Positions 14,118-22,177 of a stretch of 30,936 bases of DNA are shown here, in pieces (within the stretch, counting starts at the first letter, position 1; each line of letters begins with the position of its first letter). The stretch is taken from positions 1-30,936 of the IMG/VR virus record IMGVR_UViG_3300025101_000107; one strand, written 5' to 3'. This stretch comes from a virus. Below the pieces are notes generated by a model. It did no database searches and was not told the DNA's origin. It worked only from the letters and a program-made list of their open reading frames with translations. The position numbers were made by a program, and so were the translations under genes.

Positions 14118-15227
14118 TTAATCTCCTTGAGTTATCGTTATGGTAGAGCTTCCTCCACCATTCACCACAATCTGAGTGCTCTTACCATTCTGTATTAGTA
14201 TGACAGTATATGAGCCACTCTTATCTAAATCTAACCTAACAGTATCTTCTAACGTTTTGTAAAAAGTTATGAGATTATCTGTTGTAAAAGTATTGATTTG
14301 AGTTTCTTGGTCAAACCCAAATGCTGTACCTTTTAAATCTATATCTGTTTTTAATAGTGTATTAGTTGTATCTAATTCGTTTATATCTTCAATTATATTT
14401 AGTAGGTCTTCTAAAAAATTTACATCTAAATAATTTATATCTAGCTCTGTAAATTCTAATTCATCTCCTGCTAAATAGTCTTGTTCTAAATCGTCAAAAT
14501 CAAGATAATCAATATCAAGAACATTACTTGTACTACTATCTCCGTCTTGTCCTGTGGCAACTTTATTCTCCCTTGGTTTGCTTACAATCAACATGTTATC
14601 AATTAACTCAAGTGTTAAGTCAAGGATAACTGGCTTAGTGGGTTCAGCTTCAAATATAGAAACTGTAGTAGCTTGGTAAGGTTTATTAAGTACAACCTCT
14701 CCCATAGCTGTTGCAACGACAATCTCTCCACTAGGTAGACCGTCATCGTCAGGTAATAATATGACTAAAGAACGACCTAATTCGTCAACAGTCACAGTAA
14801 AATCAGTACCACGAATACCTATCGTAGCACTTGGAGTTTTTATAAATATGTTTTGTTTATCTATAGTTGCGAGTTTTCCTGTGATAAATCTTGCAGTACC
14901 ACTCGCAAACTGTAGAGCCATCTTAGATTTAGATGGGTCAGGGTCATATATAAACTCATCAATAATGAGTTCAGAATGTTCAGTCAATCTTACTTGACTA
15001 TCATCCAGAAACGTAATGCCCACTCTCCCATTGGAAGTTTGGACATTATCGTAACTGTTTATATCGAAGGCTAGTGCAGCTTTGTAAGTATCGTCTCTTA
15101 CAACTCTGCCAAAACCTTCAAGCTCTGTAATGCTGCCTATCTCAGCAACCGACTGCTGTTCCGCCATCGTTTTGGATGACACAAACAGTACCGTTAGAAC
15201 CAGTACTAAGTATTTTAAGCCAGTCAT
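14118..15227 (-). CDS. Periplasmic FecR-domain protein
   Basis: 369 residues with a signal peptide (hydrophobic 6-17, probable cleavage after TMA, residue 22). The FecR domain covers about 35-175: VGITFLDDSQVRLTEHSELIIDEF, then the signature TPSATIGIRGTDF (131-143). A second part is highly acidic and Leu/Asp-repetitive (about 225-290, for example LDIDYLDFDD, LDINYLDVNFLED). The end is beta-rich and Gly/Ser-rich (VVNGGGSSTITITQGD). There is no cytoplasmic anti-sigma helix, so this is a periplasmic structural or ligand-binding FecR, not a classical FecI regulator. It sits between a curlin gene and a CHASE2 cyclase; acting as the cyclase's periplasmic partner is inference. Its first 86 bases overlap the curlin gene. 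Confidence 0.88.
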   Translation of the reverse strand: MTGLKYLVLVLTVLFVSSKTMAEQQSVAEIGSITELEGFGRVVRDDTYKAALAFDINSYDNVQTSNGRVGITFLDDSQVRLTEHSELIIDEFIYDPDPSKSKMALQFASGTARFITGKLATIDKQNIFIKTPSATIGIRGTDFTVTVDELGRSLVILLPDDDGLPSGEIVVATAMGEVVLNKPYQATTVSIFEAEPTKPVILDLTLELIDNMLIVSKPRENKVATGQDGDSSTSNVLDIDYLDFDDLEQDYLAGDELEFTELDINYLDVNFLEDLLNIIEDINELDTTNTLLKTDIDLKGTAFGFDQETQINTFTTDNLITFYKTLEDTVRLDLDKSGSYTVILIQNGKSTQIVVNGGGSSTITITQGD

Positions 15228-15852
15228 TATCTAGTGTACTCTGTTGTTGTATGTTGAATGTTCTAGAACCTCCTGTCTGGTCTAAGTAAAAATAACCACC
15301 AGCATATCCTTGTCCATCAAAACTAACTGTATTACTATCACCATCAATATCTACATAACTTGTGCCACCATCATAATCTATATCAAAGTCTAGTTGGTTT
15401 CCTGAACCATTGATTATCCAATCAAGGTCAGTATTACTAGCCATTGAACTCGTTGCCAAGTCAAGTGTAAAGGTGTTAGTGCTTCCAGTAACATCAACAT
15501 TTAAATTAGAACTATCTGCTCCATAAGTATTTGTCGGGTCTACTTGAATTGTAAAGCTATTACTATCTCCATCAAACTCAAAGAAACCTGTCAAACTATC
15601 AGCTAGAATATCTCCTAAGAATTTATTAGTGTCACCAATTTGATTGATGTCTAATGTCATTCCTGTTCCGTCTAAGTCAAGAGGTGTTAATGTACCGGCT
15701 ACGGAATTTAAACCTCCAATAATATTAGCAGAACCGAGTTGCTCTAAATCAAGATTTGCTGTCGCACCAGATTGCTCAACATATATTTCATTATCTGCAG
15801 CATAAATACCTAAAGATATTATAGCTACTAAACTTAATATTATTTTATTCAT
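15142..15852 (-). CDS. Secreted curlin-repeat-like protein (candidate CsgG cargo)
   Basis: 236 residues with a clean signal peptide (MNKIILSLVAIISLGIYA, cut before ADN). The mature start has two good curlin-type units, NEIYVEQSGATANLDLEQLG and MTLDINQIGDTNKF, fitting the x-Q-x-G-x2-N pattern. Further N-rich beta units with Asp in place of Gln follow (FEFDGDSNSFTI, LNVDVTGSTNTFTL, YVDIDGDSNTVSF), then a GGYFYLDQTGGSRTFNIQQQ unit. The end CVIQNDGGTAVGC has a Cys pair. A stacked beta-solenoid like CsgA is likely, but the repeats are degenerate, so amyloid formation is not certain. It starts 8 bases inside the end of csgG, so coexpression is near certain. Confidence 0.8.
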   Translation of the reverse strand: MNKIILSLVAIISLGIYAADNEIYVEQSGATANLDLEQLGSANIIGGLNSVAGTLTPLDLDGTGMTLDINQIGDTNKFLGDILADSLTGFFEFDGDSNSFTIQVDPTNTYGADSSNLNVDVTGSTNTFTLDLATSSMASNTDLDWIINGSGNQLDFDIDYDGGTSYVDIDGDSNTVSFDGQGYAGGYFYLDQTGGSRTFNIQQQSTLDNDWLKILSTGSNGTVCVIQNDGGTAVGC

Positions 15853-16651
15853 ATTCCCAATAGCCTCTCTCTATTCCTATATTTATTATATTTAAAACTC
15901 CTGTCTCTATTGCCTTTTGTAAAGCTATAGATACAGATTCATTCTCAGCCACGCCTCCTTCTATTTCTACTAACTCTGTTTGTTGTTCAATAAAACGAAA
16001 AACATCCTGAGATATGCTTGTAGATAAAATACTTTTAGTCACTAAAGTTTCTATTAGTACTTCACCTGTGGATACTGAAACTAATCGCAATGATATAGTT
16101 ACATTATCTTCTCGGTATTGTTTACTGTTACCTATTCCTAAGTAACGAGCACCCAATCCTCCAGACCTTTGGTTCGCTTCATAAGAAACGACACCGCCCT
16201 GAACCAGTAGCCCTGCAAATAACAAGGGCTTTAATTTATTATCTTCTTCAAACTCTTTACGAGTTGTACGTATGAGTTGTCTTTCTTTGGTAAGGTCATC
16301 TAAACCTACACGTTCTACAACTCTAAAAAAGTTACCACCTGATGTATGCTTTAATGCTCTAATTAAAAACGCTTCAGGTGCTTGTGTTATTGCAGTACTA
16401 AATAAAGCAAACGAACTATTGCTTCTTCGTTGCCCTGTTAAATCTTTAAAACTATTAGGGTATATCGCTATTGTAGGCTGTACTTTTGCTGCCGGTAAGT
16501 TTAGTAATTCTTCTGATTGTAATGTTAGTGTTGTTGGAGCTTGTATCTTTTTTGTTAATACTAAATCATTATTCTGACTTATAACTGCACAACCACTAGA
16601 AAGTAAAACTACCAATAGGCAACTGAATAATCGTAACATTTCCATCTGCAT
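15845..16651 (-). CDS. csgG: Curli secretion channel lipoprotein CsgG
   Basis: 268 residues, very close to bacterial CsgG (277). A lipoprotein signal ends at C21 (LLSSGC; the -3 residue is Ser rather than the usual Leu). Conserved blocks are SFKDLTGQ (67-74), FFRVVERVGLDDLTKERQLIR (108-128), YEANQRSGGLGARYLGIG (157-174), ISLRLVSVSTGEVL (186-199), DVFRFIE (216-222) and AIETGVLNIINIGIERGYW (247-265). CsgG forms a nonameric outer-membrane pore that exports curlin subunits. ATG 16651 is the longest start; 16645 and 16639 are possible. It overlaps csgF by up to 56 bases. No CsgE, CsgB, CsgC or CsgD homologue is in the window. Confidence 0.95.
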   Translation of the reverse strand: MQMEMLRLFSCLLVVLLSSGCAVISQNNDLVLTKKIQAPTTLTLQSEELLNLPAAKVQPTIAIYPNSFKDLTGQRRSNSSFALFSTAITQAPEAFLIRALKHTSGGNFFRVVERVGLDDLTKERQLIRTTRKEFEEDNKLKPLLFAGLLVQGGVVSYEANQRSGGLGARYLGIGNSKQYREDNVTISLRLVSVSTGEVLIETLVTKSILSTSISQDVFRFIEQQTELVEIEGGVAENESVSIALQKAIETGVLNIINIGIERGYWEYE

Positions 16652-17105
16652 CCGTAATTGTAAGTGTTATTATTTCTCCATCGCTTATATAAGAAATGGT
16701 ATTTCCTTCAAGTTCTATAGTACCTTCTGTACTAGGGTTCTCCCCAAATAAATTTTCTACTAATTGCCTTGATAGTTGTGCGTAAATCCGTGACTCTAGA
16801 TTTCTAATAAATCTTGCGAGTGTTGTGTTTTCCTTGTCTCTTTTGATTTGCTCTTGTAAAGCTTTGATTTCTTCTTTGATTGTCATCTTACGATTAAACT
16901 CTTGGTTCTCAATAGTAAGATAATGAGAGCTAGTATTTTCTCCACTAAACGATGGGTTCTTAAACTTATGAACCATTTCATCTGCAAAAGCTATGTTAAT
17001 AAAAAACATAGACAAACCCATTAATCCTAGTACACAAACTTGTACTATCGAAGCAATAGTAATTTGTGTCATTGGATGTATATTTTCAATCTTTTCTTTG
17101 GTCAT
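16596..17105 (-). CDS. csgF: Curli assembly factor CsgF
   Basis: 169 residues from ATG 17105; a TTG 18 bases upstream is less likely, and ATG 17072 would give a shorter signal peptide. A hydrophobic signal (residues 14-40) ends at FA, and the mature start DEMVHKFKNPSFSGENTSS matches the CsgF N-terminus that plugs the CsgG pore (FRNPNFGG in E. coli). The middle (KEEIKALQEQIKRDKEN) is helical. The C-terminal block SRIYAQLSRQLVENLFG, ISYISDGEIITLTITD and TIIQLP matches the end of CsgF. It caps the extracellular side of CsgG and couples export to nucleation. The start overlaps the upstream gene by 20 bases and the end overlaps csgG, so all three form one operon with the lysis genes. Confidence 0.9.
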   Translation of the reverse strand: MTKEKIENIHPMTQITIASIVQVCVLGLMGLSMFFINIAFADEMVHKFKNPSFSGENTSSHYLTIENQEFNRKMTIKEEIKALQEQIKRDKENTTLARFIRNLESRIYAQLSRQLVENLFGENPSTEGTIELEGNTISYISDGEIITLTITDADGNVTIIQLPIGSFTF

Positions 17106-17436
17106 CTCTGTCTGCCTTTGCAATCTTATCTATCTCTACTAAGTTTGGTACGCCTAGTAAAGTTTTAAGTAGAACATCCTGTCTAATACTTTGATTATCC
17201 ATTGCTCTTACTCTATCAATTAAACTAACTATGATGCCATATTGACTGTCAAGTTTAGTGGTTACTCTCTCTTCCATTGTATCTAAACTTGCTTGTACCT
17301 TATCATCTAAAGTATCAAGTTTGGCTTCCATGCCATCTATAATTCTATTTATTAACTTCCATATAAACCATCCAAGTCCTAACGCTGCTGCGATTGGAAA
17401 ACCTACTTGGTTTATTACATTTATAAATTCGTCCAT
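17086..17436 (-). CDS. Single-pass membrane protein with coiled coil (116 aa), lysis region
   Basis: One N-terminal membrane segment (FPIAAALGLGWFIWKLI, residues 13-29) is followed by a long predicted coiled coil (GMEAKLDTLDDKVQASLDTM and on to residue 80), then a charged tail. Such N-in membrane-plus-coil proteins sit beside holin and lysozyme genes in many marine phages and may be a second holin, an antiholin or an inner-membrane spanin. A lipoprotein spanin partner is not seen. The start codon region overlaps the end of the holin-like gene by 1 base. Confidence 0.65.
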   Translation of the reverse strand: MDEFINVINQVGFPIAAALGLGWFIWKLINRIIDGMEAKLDTLDDKVQASLDTMEERVTTKLDSQYGIIVSLIDRVRAMDNQSIRQDVLLKTLLGVPNLVEIDKIAKADRDDQRKD

Positions 17437-17909
17437 TACTCTTTCGTAGAGTTAGAAGCTCCGAAGTAAAAACTAATTACTGCCGATGCTAGACCACCTA
17501 AATAACCTAACACTAAATTTATTAACGCTTCTGAGTTTTGTTCTGGTGGTTGTAGTGTTACTAAGAATATATATCCTAAGAATCCACCAACTGTAGCTAT
17601 ACCCATGATACGAGCTGTCCAATCTTTACTAAAGTTTTTTCTAGCATCTTGAGTGTCAGCTACTTCTAACTTGTAAACATCTACATCAAGCTCTTTCATC
17701 TGTACTTCAAAAGCTTGTTCAGCTTTCTTTAGCTCAAGCATCTGTTCAGGTGTAGCTTCTTGTACTGCTTTCTCTATAGCCTTTGGTGTATTAGGTACTC
17801 CCAATACATCAGCTATCATATTAGCTGCCATGCCTCCCATAGGTCCGCCTAATGCAGTTCCTAATGTAGGAGCAACAGCTCCAACTATATTTTTTAATAG
17901 TCCTTTCAT
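17436..17909 (-). CDS. Holin-like protein, GTA_holin_3TM type
   Basis: 157 residues. A hydrophobic Gly-rich N-terminus (GAVAPTLGTALGGPMGGMAA) precedes a charged helical section (EKAVQEATPEQMLELKKAEQ) and two strong membrane segments near the end (IMGIATVGGFLGYIFLVTL and INLVLGYLGGLASAVISFYF). The order and the GGPMGGMA plus tail pattern match the 3TM holin family of phages and gene transfer agents. It would permeabilise the inner membrane and release the adjacent lysozyme. It lies one base after the lysozyme gene. Confidence 0.75.
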   Translation of the reverse strand: MKGLLKNIVGAVAPTLGTALGGPMGGMAANMIADVLGVPNTPKAIEKAVQEATPEQMLELKKAEQAFEVQMKELDVDVYKLEVADTQDARKNFSKDWTARIMGIATVGGFLGYIFLVTLQPPEQNSEALINLVLGYLGGLASAVISFYFGASNSTKE

Positions 17910-17910
17910 T

Positions 17911-18360
17911 TCATACTCCTAGTACCATATCTTGTAATTCTTTACTACGTCTGCCCACTTGTCCGAACCATCTAGAGTCTTCCATTTGAACAGCCATTTC
18001 TTTCCAGTTATGTTCTCTACAAGCTTTTAACATGTTTCTAAATTTGGAAAGTCTGTTTGCACCTAAGTTAAAACACATATTAACTAAGACGTGTTGTATG
18101 TCTTCAGGTAAGTTATAAAAATCTTCATCACTTCCAAAGACGTGTCTAGCCTCTTCCAAGTGTTTATGAAAGTCATCTTCATAATACATGTCTACAACTT
18201 CTTGACTAATCGGTGTACCAACTTCTAAGTTATATTCAGGGTCTTGAGGCTGACATAAGTGTCCTATGCCTAAAGTTTTATATCCTAAACTATCTTCGTA
18301 AATTTCTAACACTTCTCCTTCGTGTCTTTTAATTTGTTCTTTACATAAATCTATATTCAT
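17911..18360 (-). CDS. T4-type lysozyme (GH24 endolysin)
   Basis: 149 residues. The catalytic triad has the T4 lysozyme spacing: E14 in RHEGEVLEIY, D23 in YEDSLGYKT and T29, followed by GIGHL (compare E11, D20 and T26 of T4). The second lobe carries LVNMCFNLGANRLSKFRNML and RWFGQVGRRSKELQDM. It cleaves the peptidoglycan glycan chain. There is no signal peptide or N-terminal membrane anchor, so release should depend on the holin. The start overlaps the stop of the large upstream gene by 4 bases. Confidence 0.95.
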   Translation of the reverse strand: MNIDLCKEQIKRHEGEVLEIYEDSLGYKTLGIGHLCQPQDPEYNLEVGTPISQEVVDMYYEDDFHKHLEEARHVFGSDEDFYNLPEDIQHVLVNMCFNLGANRLSKFRNMLKACREHNWKEMAVQMEDSRWFGQVGRRSKELQDMVLGV

Positions 18361-21300
18361 CCTAATAAATCCTCCATTTGGTCTCTGTATGTCAGTCCGC
18401 CTAACTCTGCACTTTCTCTGTCAGCAGGGTTTTCTTTTGTATTTGGTACTTTAAATTCTCCTTCAACTAAACCACCTGTAGAGTATCCTCTAGTAGAATC
18501 AATATAAACATCATCATCTATAGCTTCTTCTACAATAGGTACAACCTCTCTAGCGAATGGTAAGACTTCTGCTGTTTCTTTTGCTATACTTCCACCTGCT
18601 TCTCCAAGTGCTTCAAGTAAAGTATCTGCTTCAGAGTTTAATAATTTACCAACAGGCTTAGTACCAATCTCAGATAAATCTTGCATGTATCCTAAAACAG
18701 GTGCTACTTGTTCCATTGTATTGCTACCAAACGTATCAAATTTAATGAGTGACCTAATTTTTTCTACAATATAAGTATTCCAACCAGCAAAACTAATTCC
18801 TTCTCCTATTTTTTGAGGAATAGTTTCTTTAGCAACTTCTTCTTTATAATTTTTATTTGTCGAAAGTGCTATTTGAGTTTCTCTAACTCCCATAAATATA
18901 GGTATAGCAGCAGCCATACGTACAAATAATGCCCCATCTCCTTGTTCTACTCTAGCTATAAGAGCATTTGATTGAGATGTTTTAGCTTGTGCCCATGATA
19001 AAAAACTACCTAAGAATTTAACATAAGGATTTTTACTTTGAGCAAACAATCTTCTATTACCAATTTGAGGTATTAATGCATCTCTATCTGCAGCTTTCAA
19101 TCCTGCTTTTTTCAAATAAGATTTAGCAATAGGGTCAGCGATAGCTTTTTCTAAAGTATCAAATTGTCCAAGATATGTAAATTGTTTTTGCGATAATCCC
19201 ATGGCATCCATTTCTTTTTGTAAAGCTTCTTTAGTTTTTAAAAATTCTGAAGTTCTACCTTTCTTAACAGTTTGCCCAATGTCCATAGCTCTATGAACAC
19301 CAGAATCAAATGCCCAGTTTCTTGCTGTCCTAGTAACTCTACCTAGTTGAATTACTTCAAAATATTGTCTAGTAAAATCAGCTACTTTTCTTTGGTATCT
19401 TTTTACATTACCACCACCTACTAATAATACATCTGATAGTTCTCTTTCAAGTAAAGCATCGTGCCTATTGTTACCTACAAATTTATCAACAAAAGTAGCA
19501 TCTTTTCCAGCTACTTGTTTTTGAGTTCCCTTTAAACCTAATCCTTCTGTAGATAATTTTATTTCTGAGACTGCTCCTTTGTATGCAGCTTTATAGCCAC
19601 TATTTGTAATAGTCTGTAACAAGTCACCTAAACTTGGTATTGCTACTCTAGCTAATCTAGTTGTAGCTAACCCAGTTTGTAAAAATGTAACAATCGCTTG
19701 ACCAACATCTCCTGTAGGCATTTGGTCTACTTGATATACACCAAAGTAAGCTTCTAAAGAATCTTTAATTTTTTTCTTTTCTGCTTGTGCTCTAGCTCTC
19801 GCAGCCGGATTATTTAAATATAACTGCCTAGCATTTTTATATTGATTAGTTGGGTCAGCCATCAACTTAATTTCATCATCAATATCTTTAAAAAGTTTTT
19901 TTACTCCTTCTCCCTTTGCACCAAATCGTTTTACAAATTCTGCAACATTAACAGTATTACTAATTAGCTGACGTAAAGTTTCTGTAGGATTTTGTTCAAA
20001 TAAATGTGACACCGAAGCTCTTGCTTCTTGGTCATATAATGTTCTAGATTTATTAAAATGTCTAGCAGCATCTAAAACAAATTCTTCATCTCTTTGTTTC
20101 TTTAAACTATTAGCTTGAAAAATAGCATCGTCTGTTTCTTTTTTCCAAATAGAACGTGCTCTCAAACTTGTACTTGTTTGCAAATATTCTCCAGCTATAT
20201 CTTCAGCTCTTGCTCTAGCTGCAGCAATTTCCTTTTTACCTTTAGGTTTATAAAATTTATTTCCTACTTCTTTACTGTTTTGTATAAAAAAAGCATTTGC
20301 TAATTCTGATTTAACTTTATTATAATTAGCTGTATCAATAGCTTCTTGTTTTAATAGTTGAGTCAAACCATACTGAGCTTCATCATCAAAATTTAAACCT
20401 CGTGACACAGCATAGTTTCTAAAACTTAATGTAAACTCATCTACTTCTAAAGATAATTTTTGAGCTTGAGCAAGTTTTGGATTTGCTAAATCTTCATCTG
20501 TTAAAAAAGAATATTTTTTAGACTTTAAATTTCTATTATTGGAAAGTTTACCAGCTAATTCTAAAACATCATCATCATACTTACTAACTAAATTAGAATA
20601 CAAATCTCTCCAATATCCTGTTTGTAAAATAGCTTCTTCTTCTACACTTAGTTCTTTAGTACGAGAACCAAGCTGAACTCCACCACCTTGCATTTTAAAC
20701 ATTTTAGCTGCATAATTTACAACTGGTTTTGAGAATGACATAAGCTCTTGAACATGTGAACCGGCTGTCAGTCCTTTTAGATAGTTCCAATAAGAACGTC
20801 TATATTCTTTTACAAACTCGTTCCCCATTGCATCCTTAACTTTTTTAGATACTATTTCATAAGGTTTACTTTGGATAGTTTTTTGAAATTTACCATACGT
20901 TGCTCCGATTGCAGCAAAGTAAAGCATTTTAGCATTACCATCTCCTTCCTCTGTAAAGGTAGCTCCTATACCACCTCCAATAATACCACCTATAAGTGGT
21001 CTTACACTTTCTTGGATTATGCTTCGTGCAAAACTTTCAGTAAGTAATCCATTTTTTTGTCCGTTCAGTACACTTTTATTTATAACATCTAACAAATTAT
21101 CTGGTAATTCCTCAGTATAAATTTGTTTGAGTTCTTTATTAATTGCTCTTACTTCAGCAGTTAATTTACCTCTTTCTGTTTTAGCTTGGTTTGTAATAAA
21201 AGTAAAGTAATCATCTTCTTTTAATTCTTGTTTAGTTAAAACTTTTCTGTGTTGACTTTTAATTTTTTTAAGTTCGACAGAAATTTCTTTTCTTCTAACA

Positions 21301-22163
21301 CCTATTCTATCTAATCGTGTAGTAAGTGTACCAATATTTTTTAGTGCTTCATCACTATCAATGGTTACTTCTTTAATAAGTTTTTCAACTTTAGGCTGGT
21401 CTGTTTGCTTAATAATTTTAGGTTTGGTATCTCCTGAAATAGTTACAGGCTTACCGACTTTTTGTCCAGATGCATTAGTTACTTGTACAACTTCATTAAC
21501 AGGTTTACTTGCATATCTACTATATGCAGCCATTATCATATCACCTGCTTGAGCACCGGCAACACCTAATCCAAACCCTACTCCTACTGTATAAGGATTT
21601 ATTTCTCCGTATAAAGCTTCTTCTCTAAGAGCCATATCTCCTGCAGCAAATGAACCACCTGCACCTAGACTTGCAACTTTACCAAGCTTTGCAAATTTTG
21701 CCCATGGAATAATAAATGTAATAGGGTCAGCTAAAGCTACTGATGCTCTACCAGTTAATGTACCGGCTGTTTCTTTCCTACCTCTAAACTCTGAAAACTC
21801 TTCAAATATTTCTTCTTGTCGTTCATCTTCAATTCTTTTTCGTGCTTCTTCATAAGTTTCGTTACGATTAAATAATGAACCTAATCCAGCTTTAGCAATA
21901 CGATAAGCACTTCCTAATGCCATTGGTTCTTGAGCTTGACCAAAGGCTATTTCTCTTGCTAATGAAATTTCAGGCGTAGCAAAATATCCCAATGTTGATA
22001 TATCTTTAGGAGGTACTCTAGTTTCTTCTTGAGTCTCAATCGCTGGAGAAGAAAAATAACCTAAGTTTTGCACATTAGGTTCTATTACTAAAGGCGTAAC
22101 TACATTTTCATCAGGCTCTTGAGTTGAACTAAAATAACCAAGATTGTTATTATTAATTGTCAT
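18357..22163 (-). CDS. Large internal virion/DNA-ejection-type protein (1268 aa)
   Basis: The size, position between virion genes and lysis genes, and features point to a T7 gp16-like ejection protein, although no transglycosylase motif was seen. The N-terminus has three copies of LGYF(S/A)(S/T) within the first 75 residues. Gly-rich hydrophobic segments at about 195-208 (VGVGFGLGVAGAQAG) and 395 (LIGGIIGGGIGATF) could insert in membranes. The rest is long, charged and helical (for example EYLQTSTSLRARSIWKK, RARAQAEKKKIKDSLEAYFG). The end has a YSTGGLVEGEFKVPNTKENP segment, a pattern I recall from the C-termini of large internal proteins of marine podophages. It probably forms part of the channel that carries DNA across the envelope. 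Confidence 0.7.
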   Translation of the reverse strand: MTINNNNLGYFSSTQEPDENVVTPLVIEPNVQNLGYFSSPAIETQEETRVPPKDISTLGYFATPEISLAREIAFGQAQEPMALGSAYRIAKAGLGSLFNRNETYEEARKRIEDERQEEIFEEFSEFRGRKETAGTLTGRASVALADPITFIIPWAKFAKLGKVASLGAGGSFAAGDMALREEALYGEINPYTVGVGFGLGVAGAQAGDMIMAAYSRYASKPVNEVVQVTNASGQKVGKPVTISGDTKPKIIKQTDQPKVEKLIKEVTIDSDEALKNIGTLTTRLDRIGVRRKEISVELKKIKSQHRKVLTKQELKEDDYFTFITNQAKTERGKLTAEVRAINKELKQIYTEELPDNLLDVINKSVLNGQKNGLLTESFARSIIQESVRPLIGGIIGGGIGATFTEEGDGNAKMLYFAAIGATYGKFQKTIQSKPYEIVSKKVKDAMGNEFVKEYRRSYWNYLKGLTAGSHVQELMSFSKPVVNYAAKMFKMQGGGVQLGSRTKELSVEEEAILQTGYWRDLYSNLVSKYDDDVLELAGKLSNNRNLKSKKYSFLTDEDLANPKLAQAQKLSLEVDEFTLSFRNYAVSRGLNFDDEAQYGLTQLLKQEAIDTANYNKVKSELANAFFIQNSKEVGNKFYKPKGKKEIAAARARAEDIAGEYLQTSTSLRARSIWKKETDDAIFQANSLKKQRDEEFVLDAARHFNKSRTLYDQEARASVSHLFEQNPTETLRQLISNTVNVAEFVKRFGAKGEGVKKLFKDIDDEIKLMADPTNQYKNARQLYLNNPAARARAQAEKKKIKDSLEAYFGVYQVDQMPTGDVGQAIVTFLQTGLATTRLARVAIPSLGDLLQTITNSGYKAAYKGAVSEIKLSTEGLGLKGTQKQVAGKDATFVDKFVGNNRHDALLERELSDVLLVGGGNVKRYQRKVADFTRQYFEVIQLGRVTRTARNWAFDSGVHRAMDIGQTVKKGRTSEFLKTKEALQKEMDAMGLSQKQFTYLGQFDTLEKAIADPIAKSYLKKAGLKAADRDALIPQIGNRRLFAQSKNPYVKFLGSFLSWAQAKTSQSNALIARVEQGDGALFVRMAAAIPIFMGVRETQIALSTNKNYKEEVAKETIPQKIGEGISFAGWNTYIVEKIRSLIKFDTFGSNTMEQVAPVLGYMQDLSEIGTKPVGKLLNSEADTLLEALGEAGGSIAKETAEVLPFAREVVPIVEEAIDDDVYIDSTRGYSTGGLVEGEFKVPNTKENPADRESAELGGLTYRDQMEDLLG

Positions 22164-22177
22164 TAATATATCCTTGA

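Noticed and set aside
14118-15227. FecR as classical anti-sigma regulator with FecI
   Set aside because: No ECF sigma gene is nearby and the protein has a signal peptide instead of a cytoplasmic anti-sigma domain.
15885-15923. Promoter for the curlin gene (TATAAT on the - strand with TTTACA upstream)
   Set aside because: The two boxes are 27 bases apart after recounting; at 17 bases only GCAATA is present.
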